DNA of 64,000 bases from assembly GCF_003635115.1 (NCBI RefSeq), contig NZ_RBXJ01000001.1, positions 1,612,001 to 1,676,000 of the forward strand, written 5' to 3'. Source of the stretch: Microbacterium sp. AG1240 (lineage in GTDB: Bacteria; Actinomycetota; Actinomycetes; Actinomycetales; Microbacteriaceae). Shown piece by piece: positions 37,013-47,600 of the stretch (position 1 is the stretch's first letter; every line of letters starts with the position of its first letter). A model generated the notes under the pieces. The model saw only the letters and a list, made by a program, of their open reading frames with translations. It did no database searches and was not told the origin of the DNA. Both the position numbers and the translations under genes were made by a program.

Positions 37013-37558
37013 ATGAGCGAGACAGACGCCGCACCCGCAGGGCCCGAACAGCCGCACGGCATCCGCCAGACCGGAGCGCGTCACGCCCGGCGGCTTCTCA
37101 GCGCCTACAGCGGGGAGCACGGCGTCTACGGAATCGTGCTGGTCACCGCGCTCATCGCCGGCGAGATCGATGCGGATACCGACGACGACGTCATCGTCTT
37201 CGTGCTGGGCACGGTGGCCGTCTTCTGGCTCGCCCACATCTACGCCGCGGTCGTCGCCAGTCGTGCCAAGCACCCCGCGCCACCGCTGCGCAGAGCGATC
37301 CGAGACGGCGTGCGGCACTCGTCGGGCATGGCACTGGCCATGCTCATCCCCGTGGTGCTGCTGATGACCGCGGGGCTCGGCGTCGACGAGTGGATCGCGT
37401 ACTTCGCCGCCCTGTTCAGCGGCATCCTCATGCTCGGCGCGATCGGATACCTCAACGCCCGGCGCAACGGCAGCCGGTGGCCGTGGCGGATCGCGGGCGT
37501 GCTCACGACGATGCTCCTGGGCATCGTGATCATCCTGCTCAGCATCGCCGCCCACTGA
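37013..37558 (+). CDS. Four-helix membrane protein of unknown function
   Basis: A 181-residue protein not recognised as a named family. After a 35-residue soluble N-terminus come four likely transmembrane helices at about 41-56, 62-84, 101-122 (MALAMLIPVVLLMTAGLG) and 125-145, and a last hydrophobic segment at about 157-178. A ribosome binding site GGGGGAGA at 37002-37009 supports the ATG at 37013. It may be co-transcribed with rpe (22 nt gap) and is followed by a hairpin terminator. Context gives no clear role. Confidence 0.75.
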   Translation: MSETDAAPAGPEQPHGIRQTGARHARRLLSAYSGEHGVYGIVLVTALIAGEIDADTDDDVIVFVLGTVAVFWLAHIYAAVVASRAKHPAPPLRRAIRDGVRHSSGMALAMLIPVVLLMTAGLGVDEWIAYFAALFSGILMLGAIGYLNARRNGSRWPWRIAGVLTTMLLGIVIILLSIAAH

Positions 37559-37604
37559 ACCGCGGCCCGGAGCGCCGGTGCGACGCCGACGGGCCGCGCG
37601 GTTC
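37557..37604 (+). terminator. Hairpin between the 4-TM gene and hisE
   Basis: GAAC plus CGCGGCCCG (37557-37569) pairs with CGGGCCGCG (37590-37598) and, after a 2-nt bulge, GTTC (37601-37604). The 5' arm starts in the stop codon of the upstream gene and the 3' arm ends 2 nt before the hisE -10. It has no T-tract. Confidence 0.5.
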
Positions 37605-37606
37605 GA

Positions 37607-37612
37607 TACCCT
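37607..37612 (+). promoter_or_regulatory. Predicted -10 box of hisE, leaderless
   Basis: TACCCT ends 6 nt before the hisE GTG at 37619. The same hexamer precedes the DHFR-like gene on the minus strand. Confidence 0.5.
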
Positions 37613-37618
37613 GGCAGA

Positions 37619-37882
37619 GTGAAGACGTTCGACGCCCTGTTCGCCGAGCTCAGTGTGAAGGCGATCGAACGCCCCGCCGGCTCCGGCACGATCGCCCAGC
37701 TCGACGCGGGGGTCCACGCCATCGGCAAGAAGATCGTCGAGGAGGCCGCCGAAGTCTGGATGGCCGCCGAGTACGAATCCTCCGAGGCCGCCGCCGAGGA
37801 GATCTCGCAGCTGCTCTACCACCTGCAGGTGATGATGGTCGCGAAGGGGCTGACCCTCGAAGACGTCTACCGACATCTTTGA
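37619..37882 (+). CDS. hisE: Phosphoribosyl-ATP pyrophosphatase
   Basis: Hydrolyses PR-ATP to PR-AMP (histidine step 2). The 87-residue product is a MazG-like all-alpha protein. [15 protein letters not shown] and [19 protein letters not shown] carry the acidic metal-binding residues (EExxE, ExxxL). It is separate from hisI here, not fused as in enterobacteria. The GTG start is supported by its leaderless -10. It leads the hisE-hisG-hisF-hisI operon. Confidence 0.96.
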   Translation: MKTFDALFAELSVKAIERPAGSGTIAQLDAGVHAIGKKIVEEAAEVWMAAEYESSEAAAEEISQLLYHLQVMMVAKGLTLEDVYRHL

Positions 37883-37926
37883 GCGTTCCGCGTTCGCCCC
37901 ACCCCCTCGACCCGAAAGTCTCCGCC

Positions 37927-38769
37927 ATGCTGCGAATCGCCGTGCCGAACAAGGGCTCCCTCTCCGAGACCTCCGCCGCGATGCTCGCCGAGGCCGGTTA
38001 CACCGGCCGCCGCGACCCGAAAGACCTGCACACCATCGACCCGACCAACGACGTCGAGTTCTTCTACCTCCGCCCGAAAGACATCGCGACCTACGTGGGC
38101 TCCGGCGCGCTCGACGTCGGCATCACGGGGCGCGATCTGCTGCTCGACGCCCGCATGCCCGGCGCGCGCGAGATCGAGGCCCTCGGCTTCGGCGGGTCGA
38201 CGTTCCGCTTCGCCGCGCGCCCGGGCCGGTTCTCCGACATCTCCGAGCTCGAGGGGCTGCGCGTGGCGACCGCCTACCCGGGCCTGGTCGACGGCTTCCT
38301 CGACGAGCGCGGGATCGCGGTCGATCTCGTGCCGCTGGACGGGGCCGTCGAGTCGGCCGTGCAGCTCGGCGTGGCCGACGCCGTCGCCGACGTCGTCTCG
38401 ACCGGCACGACCCTTCGCCAGGCAGGTCTGGAGATCTTCGGTCCGGTGATCCTCGAGTCCGACGCGGTTCTCGTCTCGGGCCCGGTCGAGGCCGAGGGCA
38501 CGCAGACGCTCCTGCGCCGCCTCAAGGGCGTCATGGTCGCCCGCCGGTACGTGCTGATCGATTACGACCTGCCAGCGCGACTGGTCGACGAGGCGGTCGC
38601 GATCGCCCCCGGCATCGAGTCGCCGACCATCTCGCCCCTGCGCGACCCCGAGTGGGTCGCCGTGCGCGTGATGAGCCCGCGCAAGGGCGTCAACCAGGTC
38701 ATGGATGCGCTGTACGCGATGGGTGCCCGCGCGATCCTCGTGACCGAGATCCACGCCGCGAGGCTCTGA
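37927..38769 (+). CDS. hisG: ATP phosphoribosyltransferase, long form
   Basis: Condenses ATP and PRPP, the committed and feedback-inhibited step of histidine synthesis. The product has 280 residues, the long form with a C-terminal ACT-like regulatory domain (about 205-280), so no HisZ is needed and inhibition by histidine is expected. [13 protein letters not shown] is the N-terminal signature; [14 protein letters not shown] is the PRPP-binding loop. The ATG at 37927 lies 45 nt after hisE; the ribosome binding site is weak. Confidence 0.96.
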   Translation: MLRIAVPNKGSLSETSAAMLAEAGYTGRRDPKDLHTIDPTNDVEFFYLRPKDIATYVGSGALDVGITGRDLLLDARMPGAREIEALGFGGSTFRFAARPGRFSDISELEGLRVATAYPGLVDGFLDERGIAVDLVPLDGAVESAVQLGVADAVADVVSTGTTLRQAGLEIFGPVILESDAVLVSGPVEAEGTQTLLRRLKGVMVARRYVLIDYDLPARLVDEAVAIAPGIESPTISPLRDPEWVAVRVMSPRKGVNQVMDALYAMGARAILVTEIHAARL

Positions 38770-38770
38770 C

Positions 38771-39535
38771 GTGTCGCTCGCGCGCCGTGTCATCCCGTGC
38801 CTCGACGTCGCCGGCGGCAGGGTGGTCAAGGGCGTCAACTTCCTCGATCTGCGTGACATGGGAGACCCGGTCGAGCTCGCCCGCCTCTACTTCGCCCAGG
38901 GCGCCGACGAGATCACCTTCCTCGACGTGACCGCGACGGTCGACGAGAGATCGACGACCTACGACGTGGTGCGCCGCACCGCGGAGGAGGTCTTCATCCC
39001 GCTGACGGTGGGCGGCGGAGTGCGTTCGGACGACGACGTCGCGAGGCTCCTCGGCGTGGGTGCCGACAAGATCGGGGTGAACTCCGCCGCGATCGCCCGC
39101 CCCGAGCTCCTCGACGAGATCGCCGACCGCTTCGGCTCGCAGGTGCTGGTGCTCTCGCTCGACGTGAAGCGGGCGGCGACCACCGCGTCCGGTTTCGTGG
39201 TGACCACGCACGGCGGCCGCACCGAGACGTCGCTCGACGCCCTCGAATGGGCGAGGGAAGCCATCGAGCGCGGCGCGGGGGAGCTGCTGGTCAACTCCAT
39301 CGACGCCGACGGCACGAAGGCCGGCTTCGACCTCGAGCTCACCTCGCTCATGCGAGAGATCTCGAGCGTCCCGGTGATCGCGTCGGGCGGGGCGGGGTCG
39401 GTGGACGACTTCGCCCCCGCCATCCGCGCCGGGGCCGACGCGGTGCTCGCCGCATCCGTCTTCCACTCCGGCGCTCTCACCGTCGGCGACGTCAAGGCCG
39501 CACTCGTGGCAGACGGGATCGAGGTGCGCACATGA
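38771..39535 (+). CDS. hisF: Imidazole glycerol phosphate synthase cyclase subunit
   Basis: Uses ammonia from HisH to convert PRFAR to imidazole glycerol phosphate and AICAR. The 254-residue product is a TIM barrel. [19 protein letters not shown] carries the first catalytic Asp, [16 protein letters not shown] the second, and [11 protein letters not shown] and [11 protein letters not shown] are the phosphate loops. The GTG starts 1 nt after the hisG stop. hisH and hisA are not in the window. It overlaps hisI by ATGA. Confidence 0.97.
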   Translation: MSLARRVIPCLDVAGGRVVKGVNFLDLRDMGDPVELARLYFAQGADEITFLDVTATVDERSTTYDVVRRTAEEVFIPLTVGGGVRSDDDVARLLGVGADKIGVNSAAIARPELLDEIADRFGSQVLVLSLDVKRAATTASGFVVTTHGGRTETSLDALEWAREAIERGAGELLVNSIDADGTKAGFDLELTSLMREISSVPVIASGGAGSVDDFAPAIRAGADAVLAASVFHSGALTVGDVKAALVADGIEVRT

Positions 39536-39891
39536 CCGACACGATCGACGAACGCCTCGGCAGGGTCGTCTTCAACGCCGACGGACTCGCCCCGGCGATC
39601 ATCCAGCAGTGGGACACCCGCGAGGTGCTCATGCTGGCCTGGATGGACGCGGAGGCGCTGCGCCGTACCCTCACCGAAGGACGCGTCACCTTCTGGTCGC
39701 GCTCGCGCGGCGAGTACTGGCGCAAGGGAGACACGTCGGGCCACGTCCAGCACGTGCGCGGCGCACGTCTGGACTGCGACGGCGACGCGATCCTCATCGA
39801 GGTCGACCAGGTCGGAGCCGCATGTCACACGGGCACGCGGACGTGCTTCGACGCCGACGATCTCGCCCCCGCGGTCGAAGGCACGGCATGA
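39532..39891 (+). CDS. hisI: Phosphoribosyl-AMP cyclohydrolase
   Basis: Opens the adenine ring of PR-AMP (histidine step 3). The 119-residue product is a zinc enzyme. [19 protein letters not shown] is the substrate motif, and zinc ligands are likely the Cys residues in [16 protein letters not shown]. Its stop overlaps the next gene by ATGA. In mycobacteria trpE lies a little further on in this gap; here nothing separates hisI from the Trp-associated membrane protein. Confidence 0.96.
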   Translation: MTDTIDERLGRVVFNADGLAPAIIQQWDTREVLMLAWMDAEALRRTLTEGRVTFWSRSRGEYWRKGDTSGHVQHVRGARLDCDGDAILIEVDQVGAACHTGTRTCFDADDLAPAVEGTA

Positions 39892-40481
39892 TCCGCCGCG
39901 CGCGCCTGCTGACCGTCCTCAGCATGCTCCTCGCCGGCGCGATCGGGGTCATCGGCTCCACCCAGACGTGGATCTCCGTCGCCCTGGCTGACGGCGCCTC
40001 GGAGCCGCTCCTCGTGGCCGGTGCCGATGCGCTGCCGATCCTGACGCCGCTGAGCCTCGCCGCACTCGCACTGGGCGCCGCGATCTCGATCACCGGTATC
40101 GTGCTGCGCTACCTCTTCGGCGTGCTGAGCATCGCCATCGGCGCGATCCTCGGAGTGCTCACCGCGCAGATCGCCGTGGCGGCACCCGTGTCGTCGTTCG
40201 CCGGCGCCGTGACCGATGCGACGGGCATCGGAGGAACGGATGCTGTCGCCGCCCTCGTCTCGTCGGTGACGGCGACCCCGTGGCCGGGCATCACGCTCGT
40301 CGCTCAGGTCGTGCTGGTGCTGGCAGGCGTCTTCACCCTCGTCACCGCACGGCGGTGGCGTGGGAGCGCCGACCGCCGCTACCAGACCGCATCCGCGGCG
40401 GCCGGTGGCGACGGCTCGCGGCCGCACGACGCGATCGACTCGTGGGACGACCTGTCCCGCGGCGACGATCCCACCGCCTGA
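39888..40481 (+). CDS. Tryptophan biosynthesis-associated membrane protein
   Basis: A 197-residue membrane protein of the actinobacterial Trp_oprn_chp type (Rv1610-like), found beside trp genes but of unknown function. Four transmembrane helices are visible at about 7-26, 56-76, 80-102 and 139-160 ([18 protein letters not shown]), followed by an acidic, Ser/Asp-rich cytoplasmic tail. It overlaps hisI by ATGA, so it is translated with the his genes rather than with trpC, which is unusual because trpE normally precedes it. Confidence 0.85.
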   Translation: MIRRARLLTVLSMLLAGAIGVIGSTQTWISVALADGASEPLLVAGADALPILTPLSLAALALGAAISITGIVLRYLFGVLSIAIGAILGVLTAQIAVAAPVSSFAGAVTDATGIGGTDAVAALVSSVTATPWPGITLVAQVVLVLAGVFTLVTARRWRGSADRRYQTASAAAGGDGSRPHDAIDSWDDLSRGDDPTA

Positions 40482-40493
40482 GAGCGGCACCGG

Positions 40494-40499
40494 TAGACT
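40494..40499 (+). promoter_or_regulatory. Predicted -10 box upstream of the HGxxPAAW-trpCBA genes
   Basis: TAGACT lies 44 nt before the ATG at 40544, giving a leader of about 38 nt with AAGGAG at 40534-40539. No Trp-rich leader peptide or attenuator hairpin is seen. Confidence 0.45.
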
Positions 40500-40543
40500 T
40501 CACCTCAGCGCGCATGATCGCGCCGACACCACCAAGGAGCCCC

Positions 40544-40774
40544 ATGAGCAACCCCCTCGGCGACCCCGGCCACGGACACTCGCCGGCAGCCTGGACCGCC
40601 ATCACGATCATGCTGATCGGATTCTCGATCGGCACCGCCGCGTTCTACTTCGATCAGCCGTGGCTCGTGTGGGCGTCGGTCGGGCTCGTGCTGGTGGGCC
40701 TCGTCGTCGGTGCCGTGCTCAAGCGCGCAGGCTACGGCGTCGGCGGTTCCAAGGTCACGGTCAAAGAGCATTGA
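40544..40774 (+). CDS. HGxxPAAW family membrane protein
   Basis: A 76-residue protein with the family signature HGHSPAAW at residues 10-17, followed by two transmembrane helices (about 18-36 and 41-61). The family is confined largely to actinobacteria and sits next to trpC; its function is unknown. The start at 40544 is fixed by AAGGAG 4 nt upstream; an in-frame ATG at 40514 lacks a ribosome binding site and would break the family's N-terminus. trpC begins 2 nt after the stop. Confidence 0.88.
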   Translation: MSNPLGDPGHGHSPAAWTAITIMLIGFSIGTAAFYFDQPWLVWASVGLVLVGLVVGAVLKRAGYGVGGSKVTVKEH

Positions 40775-40776
40775 GC

Positions 40777-41571
40777 ATGCTCGCCGACCTCACGGCCGGC
40801 GCGGTGGAGGACTCGCAGTCACGAGCGGCTGAGAGGCCGCTCGCAGAGGTCGAGCGCGCTGCCGCCGACCGCGCCCCGGCGCTCGATGTGCTCGCAGCGC
40901 TCGCGCAGGCCGAGCGCGTCAAGATCATCGCCGAGGTCAAGCGAGCGAGCCCCTCGCGCGGCGACCTCGCGGCGATCCCCGATCCCGCGCACCAGGCGAA
41001 TCTCTACGAGACCGGCGGCGCGTCGGTCATCTCGGTGCTCACCGAGGGCCGCCGCTTCAAGGGATCGCTCGCCGATCTCGAAGCGGTCAAGGGTTCGGTC
41101 GGGATCCCCGTGCTCCGCAAGGACTTCCTGGCTACGCCCTACCAGGTGCTCGAGGCCCGAGCCTCGGGGGCAGACCTCGTGCTCCTCATCGTCGCCGCGC
41201 TCGATCAGCCGACACTCGCCGAGCTGTTCGAGTTGACGGATCAGCTCGGGATGACGGCCCTGGTCGAGGCGCATTCGGCCGATGAGGTCGCCCGAGCCGC
41301 CGATGTCGGCGCGCGCCTCATCGGCGTCAACGCCCGCGACCTCTCCACCTTCGAGCTCGACCGCGACCTGTTCGGCCGCCTCGTCGACGGCATCCCCGCC
41401 GACGCGGTCAAGATCGCCGAGTCGGCGGTGCTCTCGCCCGCCGACGTCGCGCACTACCGCGCCGCCGGCGCCGATGCCGTGCTGGTCGGCGAGGCGCTCG
41501 TCACCGGCGACCCCGTCGCCACCCTTCGCCGATTCCTTGACATCGGCGACACCCGAGGAGTATCCGCATGA
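40777..41571 (+). CDS. trpC: Indole-3-glycerol phosphate synthase
   Basis: Cyclises CdRP to indole-3-glycerol phosphate. The 264-residue TIM barrel is a monofunctional Trp[17 protein letters not shown] holds the catalytic Lys and Glu, [13 protein letters not shown] the general-acid Lys, [12 protein letters not shown] and IAESAV the remaining active-site residues. The ATG at 40777 is 2 nt after the HGxxPAAW gene, and the stop overlaps trpB by ATGA. Confidence 0.96.
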   Translation: MLADLTAGAVEDSQSRAAERPLAEVERAAADRAPALDVLAALAQAERVKIIAEVKRASPSRGDLAAIPDPAHQANLYETGGASVISVLTEGRRFKGSLADLEAVKGSVGIPVLRKDFLATPYQVLEARASGADLVLLIVAALDQPTLAELFELTDQLGMTALVEAHSADEVARAADVGARLIGVNARDLSTFELDRDLFGRLVDGIPADAVKIAESAVLSPADVAHYRAAGADAVLVGEALVTGDPVATLRRFLDIGDTRGVSA

Positions 41572-42827
41572 GTCTTCGCACCGAGAACGGTCCCTACTTC
41601 GGCGACTTCGGCGGGCGATACATGCCCGAGTCGCTCATCGCCGCGATCGACGAGCTGACGGCGGTCTACGAGACCGCCATCGTCGACCCGGCATTCCTCG
41701 ACGAGCTGCGCGAGCTGCTGCGCTCCTACGCCGGTCGCCCCTCCGTGCTCACCGAGGTTCCGCGTTTCGCCGAGCACGCCGGGGGAGGGCGGGTCTTCCT
41801 CAAGCGAGAAGACCTCAACCACACCGGATCCCACAAGATCAACAACGTGCTCGGTCAGGCCCTGCTCACCAAACGCCTCGGCAAGACCCGGGTCATCGCC
41901 GAGACGGGCGCCGGCCAGCACGGCGTCGCGACGGCCACGGCCGCGGCCCTGTTCGGCTTCGACTGCACGATCTACATGGGTGAGGTCGACACCGAGCGGC
42001 AGGCCCTGAACGTGGCGCGCATGCGTCTGCTCGGTGCCGAGGTCGTCCCCGTCACGACCGGTTCGCGCACGCTGAAGGACGCCATCAACGAGGCCTACCG
42101 CGACTGGGTGTCGAGCGTCGAGACGACCAATTACATCTTCGGCACGGCGGCGGGTCCGCACCCGTTCCCGGCGATGGTGCGCGACTTCCAGAAGGTCATC
42201 GGCGAGGAGGCGCGCGCGCAGTTCCTCGACGAGCTCGGCCGCCTCCCCGACGCGGTCTTCGCGTGCGTCGGCGGCGGCTCGAACGCGATCGGCATGTTCG
42301 ACGCCTTCCTCGACGACGATGCCGTGCGCCTCTACGGCGTGGAGGCGGCGGGCGACGGTGTCGACACGCCCCGCCACGCCGCATCCATCGAACGCGGCCG
42401 CCCGGGCGTGCTGCACGGCGCGAAGACGTTCGTGCTGCAGGACGAAGACGGCCAGACCGTCGAATCGCACTCGATCTCGGCCGGGCTCGACTACCCGGGT
42501 GTCGGCCCCGAGCACGCGTGGTTGTCGTCGATCGGGCGCGCCGAGTACATTCCCGCGACCGACGACGAGGCGATGCAGGCCCTGCGCCTGCTGTCGAAGA
42601 CCGAGGGCATCATTCCCGCCATCGAGTCGGCGCACGCCCTCGCCGGAGCCCTCCGCGTCGGCCAGGAGCTCGGCTCCGACGCCGTCATCGCGATCTGCCT
42701 GTCGGGTCGCGGCGATAAGGACATGGACACCGCCGCCCGCTACTTCGAGCTGTACGACGCCGAGAACGCTCCGGTCGTCGTGCCCGAAGCGGAGGACGAC
42801 GCCAAGGGAGAGGGGATCGAGCTGTGA
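41568..42827 (+). CDS. trpB: Tryptophan synthase beta subunit
   Basis: PLP enzyme that joins indole and serine to make tryptophan. The product has 419 residues. [10 protein letters not shown] carries the PLP Schiff-base Lys90; [13 protein letters not shown] is the Glu loop, [10 protein letters not shown] the phosphate-binding loop and LSGRGDKD the C-terminal signature. It is the TrpB1 type that pairs with the adjacent TrpA. Its stop overlaps trpA by GTGA. Confidence 0.98.
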   Translation: MSLRTENGPYFGDFGGRYMPESLIAAIDELTAVYETAIVDPAFLDELRELLRSYAGRPSVLTEVPRFAEHAGGGRVFLKREDLNHTGSHKINNVLGQALLTKRLGKTRVIAETGAGQHGVATATAAALFGFDCTIYMGEVDTERQALNVARMRLLGAEVVPVTTGSRTLKDAINEAYRDWVSSVETTNYIFGTAAGPHPFPAMVRDFQKVIGEEARAQFLDELGRLPDAVFACVGGGSNAIGMFDAFLDDDAVRLYGVEAAGDGVDTPRHAASIERGRPGVLHGAKTFVLQDEDGQTVESHSISAGLDYPGVGPEHAWLSSIGRAEYIPATDDEAMQALRLLSKTEGIIPAIESAHALAGALRVGQELGSDAVIAICLSGRGDKDMDTAARYFELYDAENAPVVVPEAEDDAKGEGIEL

Positions 42828-43615
42828 CATCTCGCGTCGCCGCGGCGATCGACGCCGCGCACGCCGCCGGGCGCGGCGCATTCGTCGCCTACCTGCCGGC
42901 CGGTTTCCCCGACATCCAGACCAGCATCGACGCCGCGGTGGCCCTCGCCGAGAACGGTGCGGACATCCTCGAGATCGGGCCGCCCTACAGCGACCCGGTG
43001 ATGGACGGTCCGATCATCCAGGAGGCCACCCAGGTGGCGTTGGCCGCCGGCTTCCGTCTCAGCGATCTGTTCACGGTCATCCGCGAGGTCACGCGTCGGG
43101 TCGATGTGCCGGTGCTCGTGATGACGTACTGGAATCCCGTTCTCCAGTACGGGGTCGACCGCTTCGCCGACGACCTCCTGGCCGCCGGGGGCGCGGGCCT
43201 CATCACCCCCGACATCACCCCCGACGTGGCCGAGGAGTGGATCGCCGCGAGCGAGCGCACCGGTCTCGACCGCGTGTTCCTCGCCGCGCCGACCTCGACC
43301 GAGGAGCGCCTCGCTCTCATCGCGCGGTCGTCGACCGGTTTCGTCTACACGGTCTCGACCATGGGCATCACGGGCGAGCGCACCGAGCTCGACGCCGCCG
43401 CGCGCACGCTGGTAGCGCGCCTGCGCGAACACGGCGCCGAGCGCGCCTGCGTCGGAATCGGCATCTCGACCGCCGACCAGATCGAAGGCGTCCTCGAATA
43501 CGCCGACGGCGCGATCGTCGGCACCGCGCTGGTCAGGGCGTTGCGCGACGGCGGCGTCGACGGGCTCGCCGAGACCGCGAGGGCCTTGTCTGCGGGCACC
43601 GCGGATCGACTCTAG
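42824..43615 (+). CDS. trpA: Tryptophan synthase alpha subunit
   Basis: Cleaves indole-3-glycerol phosphate and channels indole to TrpB. The 263-residue TIM barrel has [19 protein letters not shown] with the catalytic Glu and Asp, YLPAGFPD at the N-terminus and [10 protein letters not shown] for the phosphate loop. The GTG start overlaps trpB. The TAG stop forms the first three bases of the lgt -10 hexamer. trpE, trpG, trpD and trpF are not in the window. Confidence 0.97.
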   Translation: MTSRVAAAIDAAHAAGRGAFVAYLPAGFPDIQTSIDAAVALAENGADILEIGPPYSDPVMDGPIIQEATQVALAAGFRLSDLFTVIREVTRRVDVPVLVMTYWNPVLQYGVDRFADDLLAAGGAGLITPDITPDVAEEWIAASERTGLDRVFLAAPTSTEERLALIARSSTGFVYTVSTMGITGERTELDAAARTLVARLREHGAERACVGIGISTADQIEGVLEYADGAIVGTALVRALRDGGVDGLAETARALSAGTADRL

Positions 43616-43618
43616 ACT
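43613..43618 (+). promoter_or_regulatory. Predicted -10 box of lgt, overlapping the trpA stop
   Basis: TAGACT begins with the trpA stop codon and ends 7 nt before the lgt ATG at 43626, so lgt may have its own leaderless transcript besides trp read-through. Confidence 0.5.
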
Positions 43619-43625
43619 TCTGCTC

Positions 43626-44627
43626 ATGACGTTCGTTCCTACGAGCGCGCCTATCAGCGTGCTCGCCAGCATCCCGAGTCCGGAGATCAACCGGTTCTTC
43701 ATCGGACCCGTGCCGATCCACTTCTACGCCCTCTGCATCATCGCGGGGATCGTGGCCGCGGTGCTGCTGACGAACTACCGCCTCACCAAGCGCGGTGCCG
43801 AGCCCTGGGTCGTGATCGACATCTGCCTGCTGGCGGTGCCGCTCGGCATCGTCGGCGCTCGGATCTACCACGTGCTCACTCACCCCGGCGATTACTTCGG
43901 CGAGGGCATCAACACGTGGAACCCGTTCATGCCGGGCTCCGTCTGGGCGATCTGGGAGGGTGGCATCGCCATCTTCGGTGCGCTCATCGGCGGCGCGGTC
44001 GGTGCGTACCTCGGATGCCGGTGGACCGGGATCCGCTTCTGGACCTTCGCCGACGCCCTCGCGCCGGGCCTCATCATCGCGCAGGCGCTCGGCCGTTTCG
44101 GAAACTGGTTCAACCAGGAGCTCTTCGGCCTGCCGACCGATCTGCCGTGGGGTCTCGAGATCGACAGCGACAACCCGGCTTTCCCGCCGGGGCTGCAGCC
44201 CGACACCCTCTTCCACCCCACCTTCCTCTACGAGGTGCTGTGGAACCTCTTCGGCGCGCTCGTCATCATCCTGGCCGCACGAGCATTCCGCCTGCAGTGG
44301 GGGCGCGTGTTCGGCCTCTACCTGGTCTGGTACGGCACAGGACGCGCGATCTGGGAGACGATCCGCATCGACCCCAGCGAGATCATCCTCGGCCTGCGCA
44401 CGAACGTGGCAGCGGCACTCCTCGGCGTCGTCGTCGGTCTGGTCATCATGATCGTGCAGAAGCGTCGCCACCCCGGCTACGAACCGTCGCCGTACATGCC
44501 GGGTCGCGAAGCCAAGGGCGCAAGGGCTGTACAATCGCCTGAACCCCACGACTTCGTCGACGTGAGCGAGCCGCCCGCGACAACAGCATCCGTCGGCAGC
44601 GCCACAAGCACCTCCGTCACGAAATAA
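43626..44627 (+). CDS. lgt: Prolipoprotein diacylglyceryl transferase
   Basis: Integral membrane enzyme that adds diacylglycerol to the lipobox Cys of prolipoproteins. The product has 333 residues with about seven transmembrane helices. The Lgt signature is in [25 protein letters not shown] and the region [15 protein letters not shown] are conserved, and FLYEVLWN lies near the active site. A 60-residue hydrophilic Ser/Thr/Pro/Ala-rich tail follows, as in other actinobacteria. Lgt after trpA is standard order. The gltB promoter lies inside its last codons. Confidence 0.96.
   Translation: MTFVPTSAPISVLASIPSPEINRFFIGPVPIHFYALCIIAGIVAAVLLTNYRLTKRGAEPWVVIDICLLAVPLGIVGARIYHVLTHPGDYFGEGINTWNPFMPGSVWAIWEGGIAIFGALIGGAVGAYLGCRWTGIRFWTFADALAPGLIIAQALGRFGNWFNQELFGLPTDLPWGLEIDSDNPAFPPGLQPDTLFHPTFLYEVLWNLFGALVIILAARAFRLQWGRVFGLYLVWYGTGRAIWETIRIDPSEIILGLRTNVAAALLGVVVGLVIMIVQKRRHPGYEPSPYMPGREAKGARAVQSPEPHDFVDVSEPPATTASVGSATSTSVTK
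44530..44535 (+). promoter_or_regulatory. Predicted -10 box of gltB-gltD inside lgt
   Basis: TACAAT is a five-of-six match to TATAAT, in a region otherwise poor in AT. Transcription would start near 44542, giving a leader of about 140 nt before gltB. No attenuator or riboswitch is recognised in that leader. Confidence 0.45.
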
Positions 44628-44682
44628 ATCCTTCCAGGGCCGACGTCGTCCCATCCTGAGAATCAACGTGAGGACGGCAGGT

Positions 44683-47600
44683 ATGCCTTCGAGCTCCCGT
44701 TCCGCCGCCGCCGTCGGCGGCGCGTTCCCCGCTAAGCAGGGGATGTACAACCCGGCTTTCGAAAAAGACGCGTGCGGACTGGCGATGGTCGCGACGCTCC
44801 GCGGCGAAGCCGGCCACGATATCGTCGAGCTGGCGCTCACGGCGCTGCGCAATCTCGAGCACCGCGGTGCGATCGGCTCCGACGCCGGCACCGGCGACGG
44901 CGCGGGAATCCTGACGCAGATGCCGGACGCGTTCCTGCGCGCCGTCGTCGACTTCGAGCTGCCTCCGATGGGGGAGTACGCGGCCGGCATGATCTTCCTG
45001 CCGCTCGAGACCGAGGCCCGCGCCGAGATGAAGGCGGGTATCGAACGGATCGCGGCGGCGGAGAACCTCGTCGTGCTCGGCTGGCGCGACGTGCCCACCG
45101 ACGACGAGCACCTCGGCAAGCTCGCCTACGAGGCACGCCCGTCCTTCGAGCAGCTGTTCGTCTCCCGCCCGGCCGTCGGCGACGCCGCAGCCCTGTCGGG
45201 CATCGAGCTCGACCGCCGGGTCTACCGGCTGCGCAAGCGCGCGACCATCGAGCTGAGCGCCTACTTCGTGTCGCTGTCCAGCCGCACCCTCGGTTACAAG
45301 GGAATGGTCACGACGCTGCAGCTCGAGCCGTTCTACCCCGACCTCCAGGACGAGCGGTTCGTGTCGGAGCTCGCCGTCGTCCACTCCCGGTACTCGACCA
45401 ACACCTTCCCGTCGTGGCCGCTCGCTCAGCCGCTGCGCATGCTCGCCCACAACGGCGAGATCAACACCGTCAAGGGCAACCGCAACTGGATGCGTGCGCG
45501 TCAGTCGCAGCTCGAGTCGGAGCTGCTCGGCGACATCCGACCCCTCCTGCCGATCTGCACCGACGGCGCCAGCGACTCCGCCTCCTTCGACGAGGTGCTC
45601 GAGCTGCTCACACTGACCGGTCGCAGCCTCCCTCACGCGGTCATGATGATGGTTCCCGAGGCGTACGAGAAGCAGGCGACGATCGAGCCCGACCTGCGCG
45701 CCTTCTACGACTACCACTCGATGCAGATGGAGCCCTGGGACGGCCCGGCCGCCCTGATCTTCACCGACGGCACGCTCGTCGGAGCCACGCTCGACCGCAA
45801 CGGCCTGCGCCCCGGTCGCTGGACCGAGACGACCGACGGTCTCGTCGTGATCGGCAGCGAGACGGGCGTGCTCGACTTCGCACCCGAGCGCATCAAGAGC
45901 CGCGGACGTCTGCGGCCCGGTCGCATGTTCCTGGTCGACACCGCGCAGGGTCGCATCGTCGACGACTCGGAGATCAAGGCGGAACTGGCCGCACAGGAGC
46001 CGTGGCAGGAGTGGCTCGACGCCGGGCGCGTGCGCCTGTCTGAGCTGCCCGAGCGCGAGCACATCGTGCACCCGATCGCCTCGATCACCCGTCGTCAGCG
46101 CACCTTCGGCTACACCGAGGAGGAAGTGCGCATCCTCCTGACCCCGATGGGCCAGAAGGGCGCCGAGCCGCTCGGCGCGATGGGCAGCGACACCCCCGTC
46201 GCCGTGCTCAGCGAGCGGCCCCGTCTTCTCTTCGACTACTTCACGCAGCAGTTCGCGCAGGTCACGAACCCGCCGCTGGACTCGATCCGCGAAGAGGTCG
46301 TCACCTCGCTCGCCCTCGGGCTGGGCCCCGAGCGCAACCTGCTGCAGTGGGGCGCCGACCACACCCGCACCGTGACGCTCGACTTCCCGGTGATCGACAA
46401 CGACGAGCTCGCGAAGATCCAGCACATCGACACCGCCCTCCCCGGGCGGTCCTCGGTGACGATCCGGGGCCTGTACCGCGTCGAGGCCGGCCACAAGGGC
46501 ATGCAGAAGCGCCTCGCGCAGATGTGCCGCGAGGTCGACCACGCAATCGAGGACGGCGCCGAGTTCATCGTGCTCAGCGACCGCGACTCGAACAAGGACC
46601 TCGCGCCGATTCCGTCGCTGCTCATGCTCGCGGCCGTGCACCACCACCTCATCCGCAACGAGACCCGCATGAAGGTGGGTCTCGTCGTCGAGGCGGGTGA
46701 CGTGCGCGAGGTGCACCACGTCGCAACGCTCATCGGTTACGGCGCCTCCGCGGTCAACCCGTACCTGGCGATGGAGACGGTCGAGTACCTCGTGCGCGCC
46801 GGCCGCATCACCGACATCACCCCGCAGAAGGCCGTCAAGAACTTGATCTACGGCCTCGGCAAGGGCGTGCTGAAGATCATGTCGAAGATGGGTATCTCGA
46901 CGGTGTCGTCCTACGCGGGAGCGCAGGTCTTCGAGGCCATCGGTCTGTCGCAGGAGCTCGTCGACGCCTATTTCACGGGCACCGAGACGAAGCTCGGCGG
47001 AATCGGCATCGACGTCATCGCGGCCGAGAACGCCGCGCGCCACGCGTACGCCTACCCGGAAGACGCCGCGGTGCGGGCGCACGAGCGCCTGTGGACCGGT
47101 GGCGAGTACCAGTGGCGGCGTGACGGCGAGCCGCACCTGTTCAACCCCGACACGGTCTTCCGTCTGCAGCACGCCACGCGCGAGCGGCGCTACGACATCT
47201 TCCGCGAGTACACCAAGCTCATCGACGACCAGGCGCAGGAGCTGAAGACGCTCCGCGGCATGTTCGGCCTGCGCCAGGGCGTGCGCCCGCCGGTGCCGCT
47301 CGACGAGGTCGAACCGGTGTCGGCGATCGTGAAGCGCTTCTCCACCGGCGCGATGAGCTACGGCTCGATCTCCCAGGAGGCGCACGAGACCCTCGCCGTC
47401 GCGATGAACAGCATCGGCGCGAAGTCCAACACCGGAGAGGGCGGCGAAGACGTCGACCGCCTGCTCGACCCCGTTCGCCGCAGCGCCATCAAGCAGGTCG
47501 CTTCGGGCCGATTCGGGGTGACCAGCCTGTATCTCACCCAGGCCGAGGACATCCAGATCAAGCTCGCCCAGGGAGCGAAGCCCGGAGAGGGCGGTCAGCT

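Noticed and set aside
40514..40543. Upstream in-frame ATG and possible trp leader peptide before the HGxxPAAW gene
   Set aside because: The extension encodes no Trp codons, lacks a ribosome binding site, and AAGGAG clearly serves the ATG at 40544.
44542..44682. Glutamine or other riboswitch in the gltB leader
   Set aside because: Most of the leader is lgt coding sequence, and no conserved aptamer pattern is visible.
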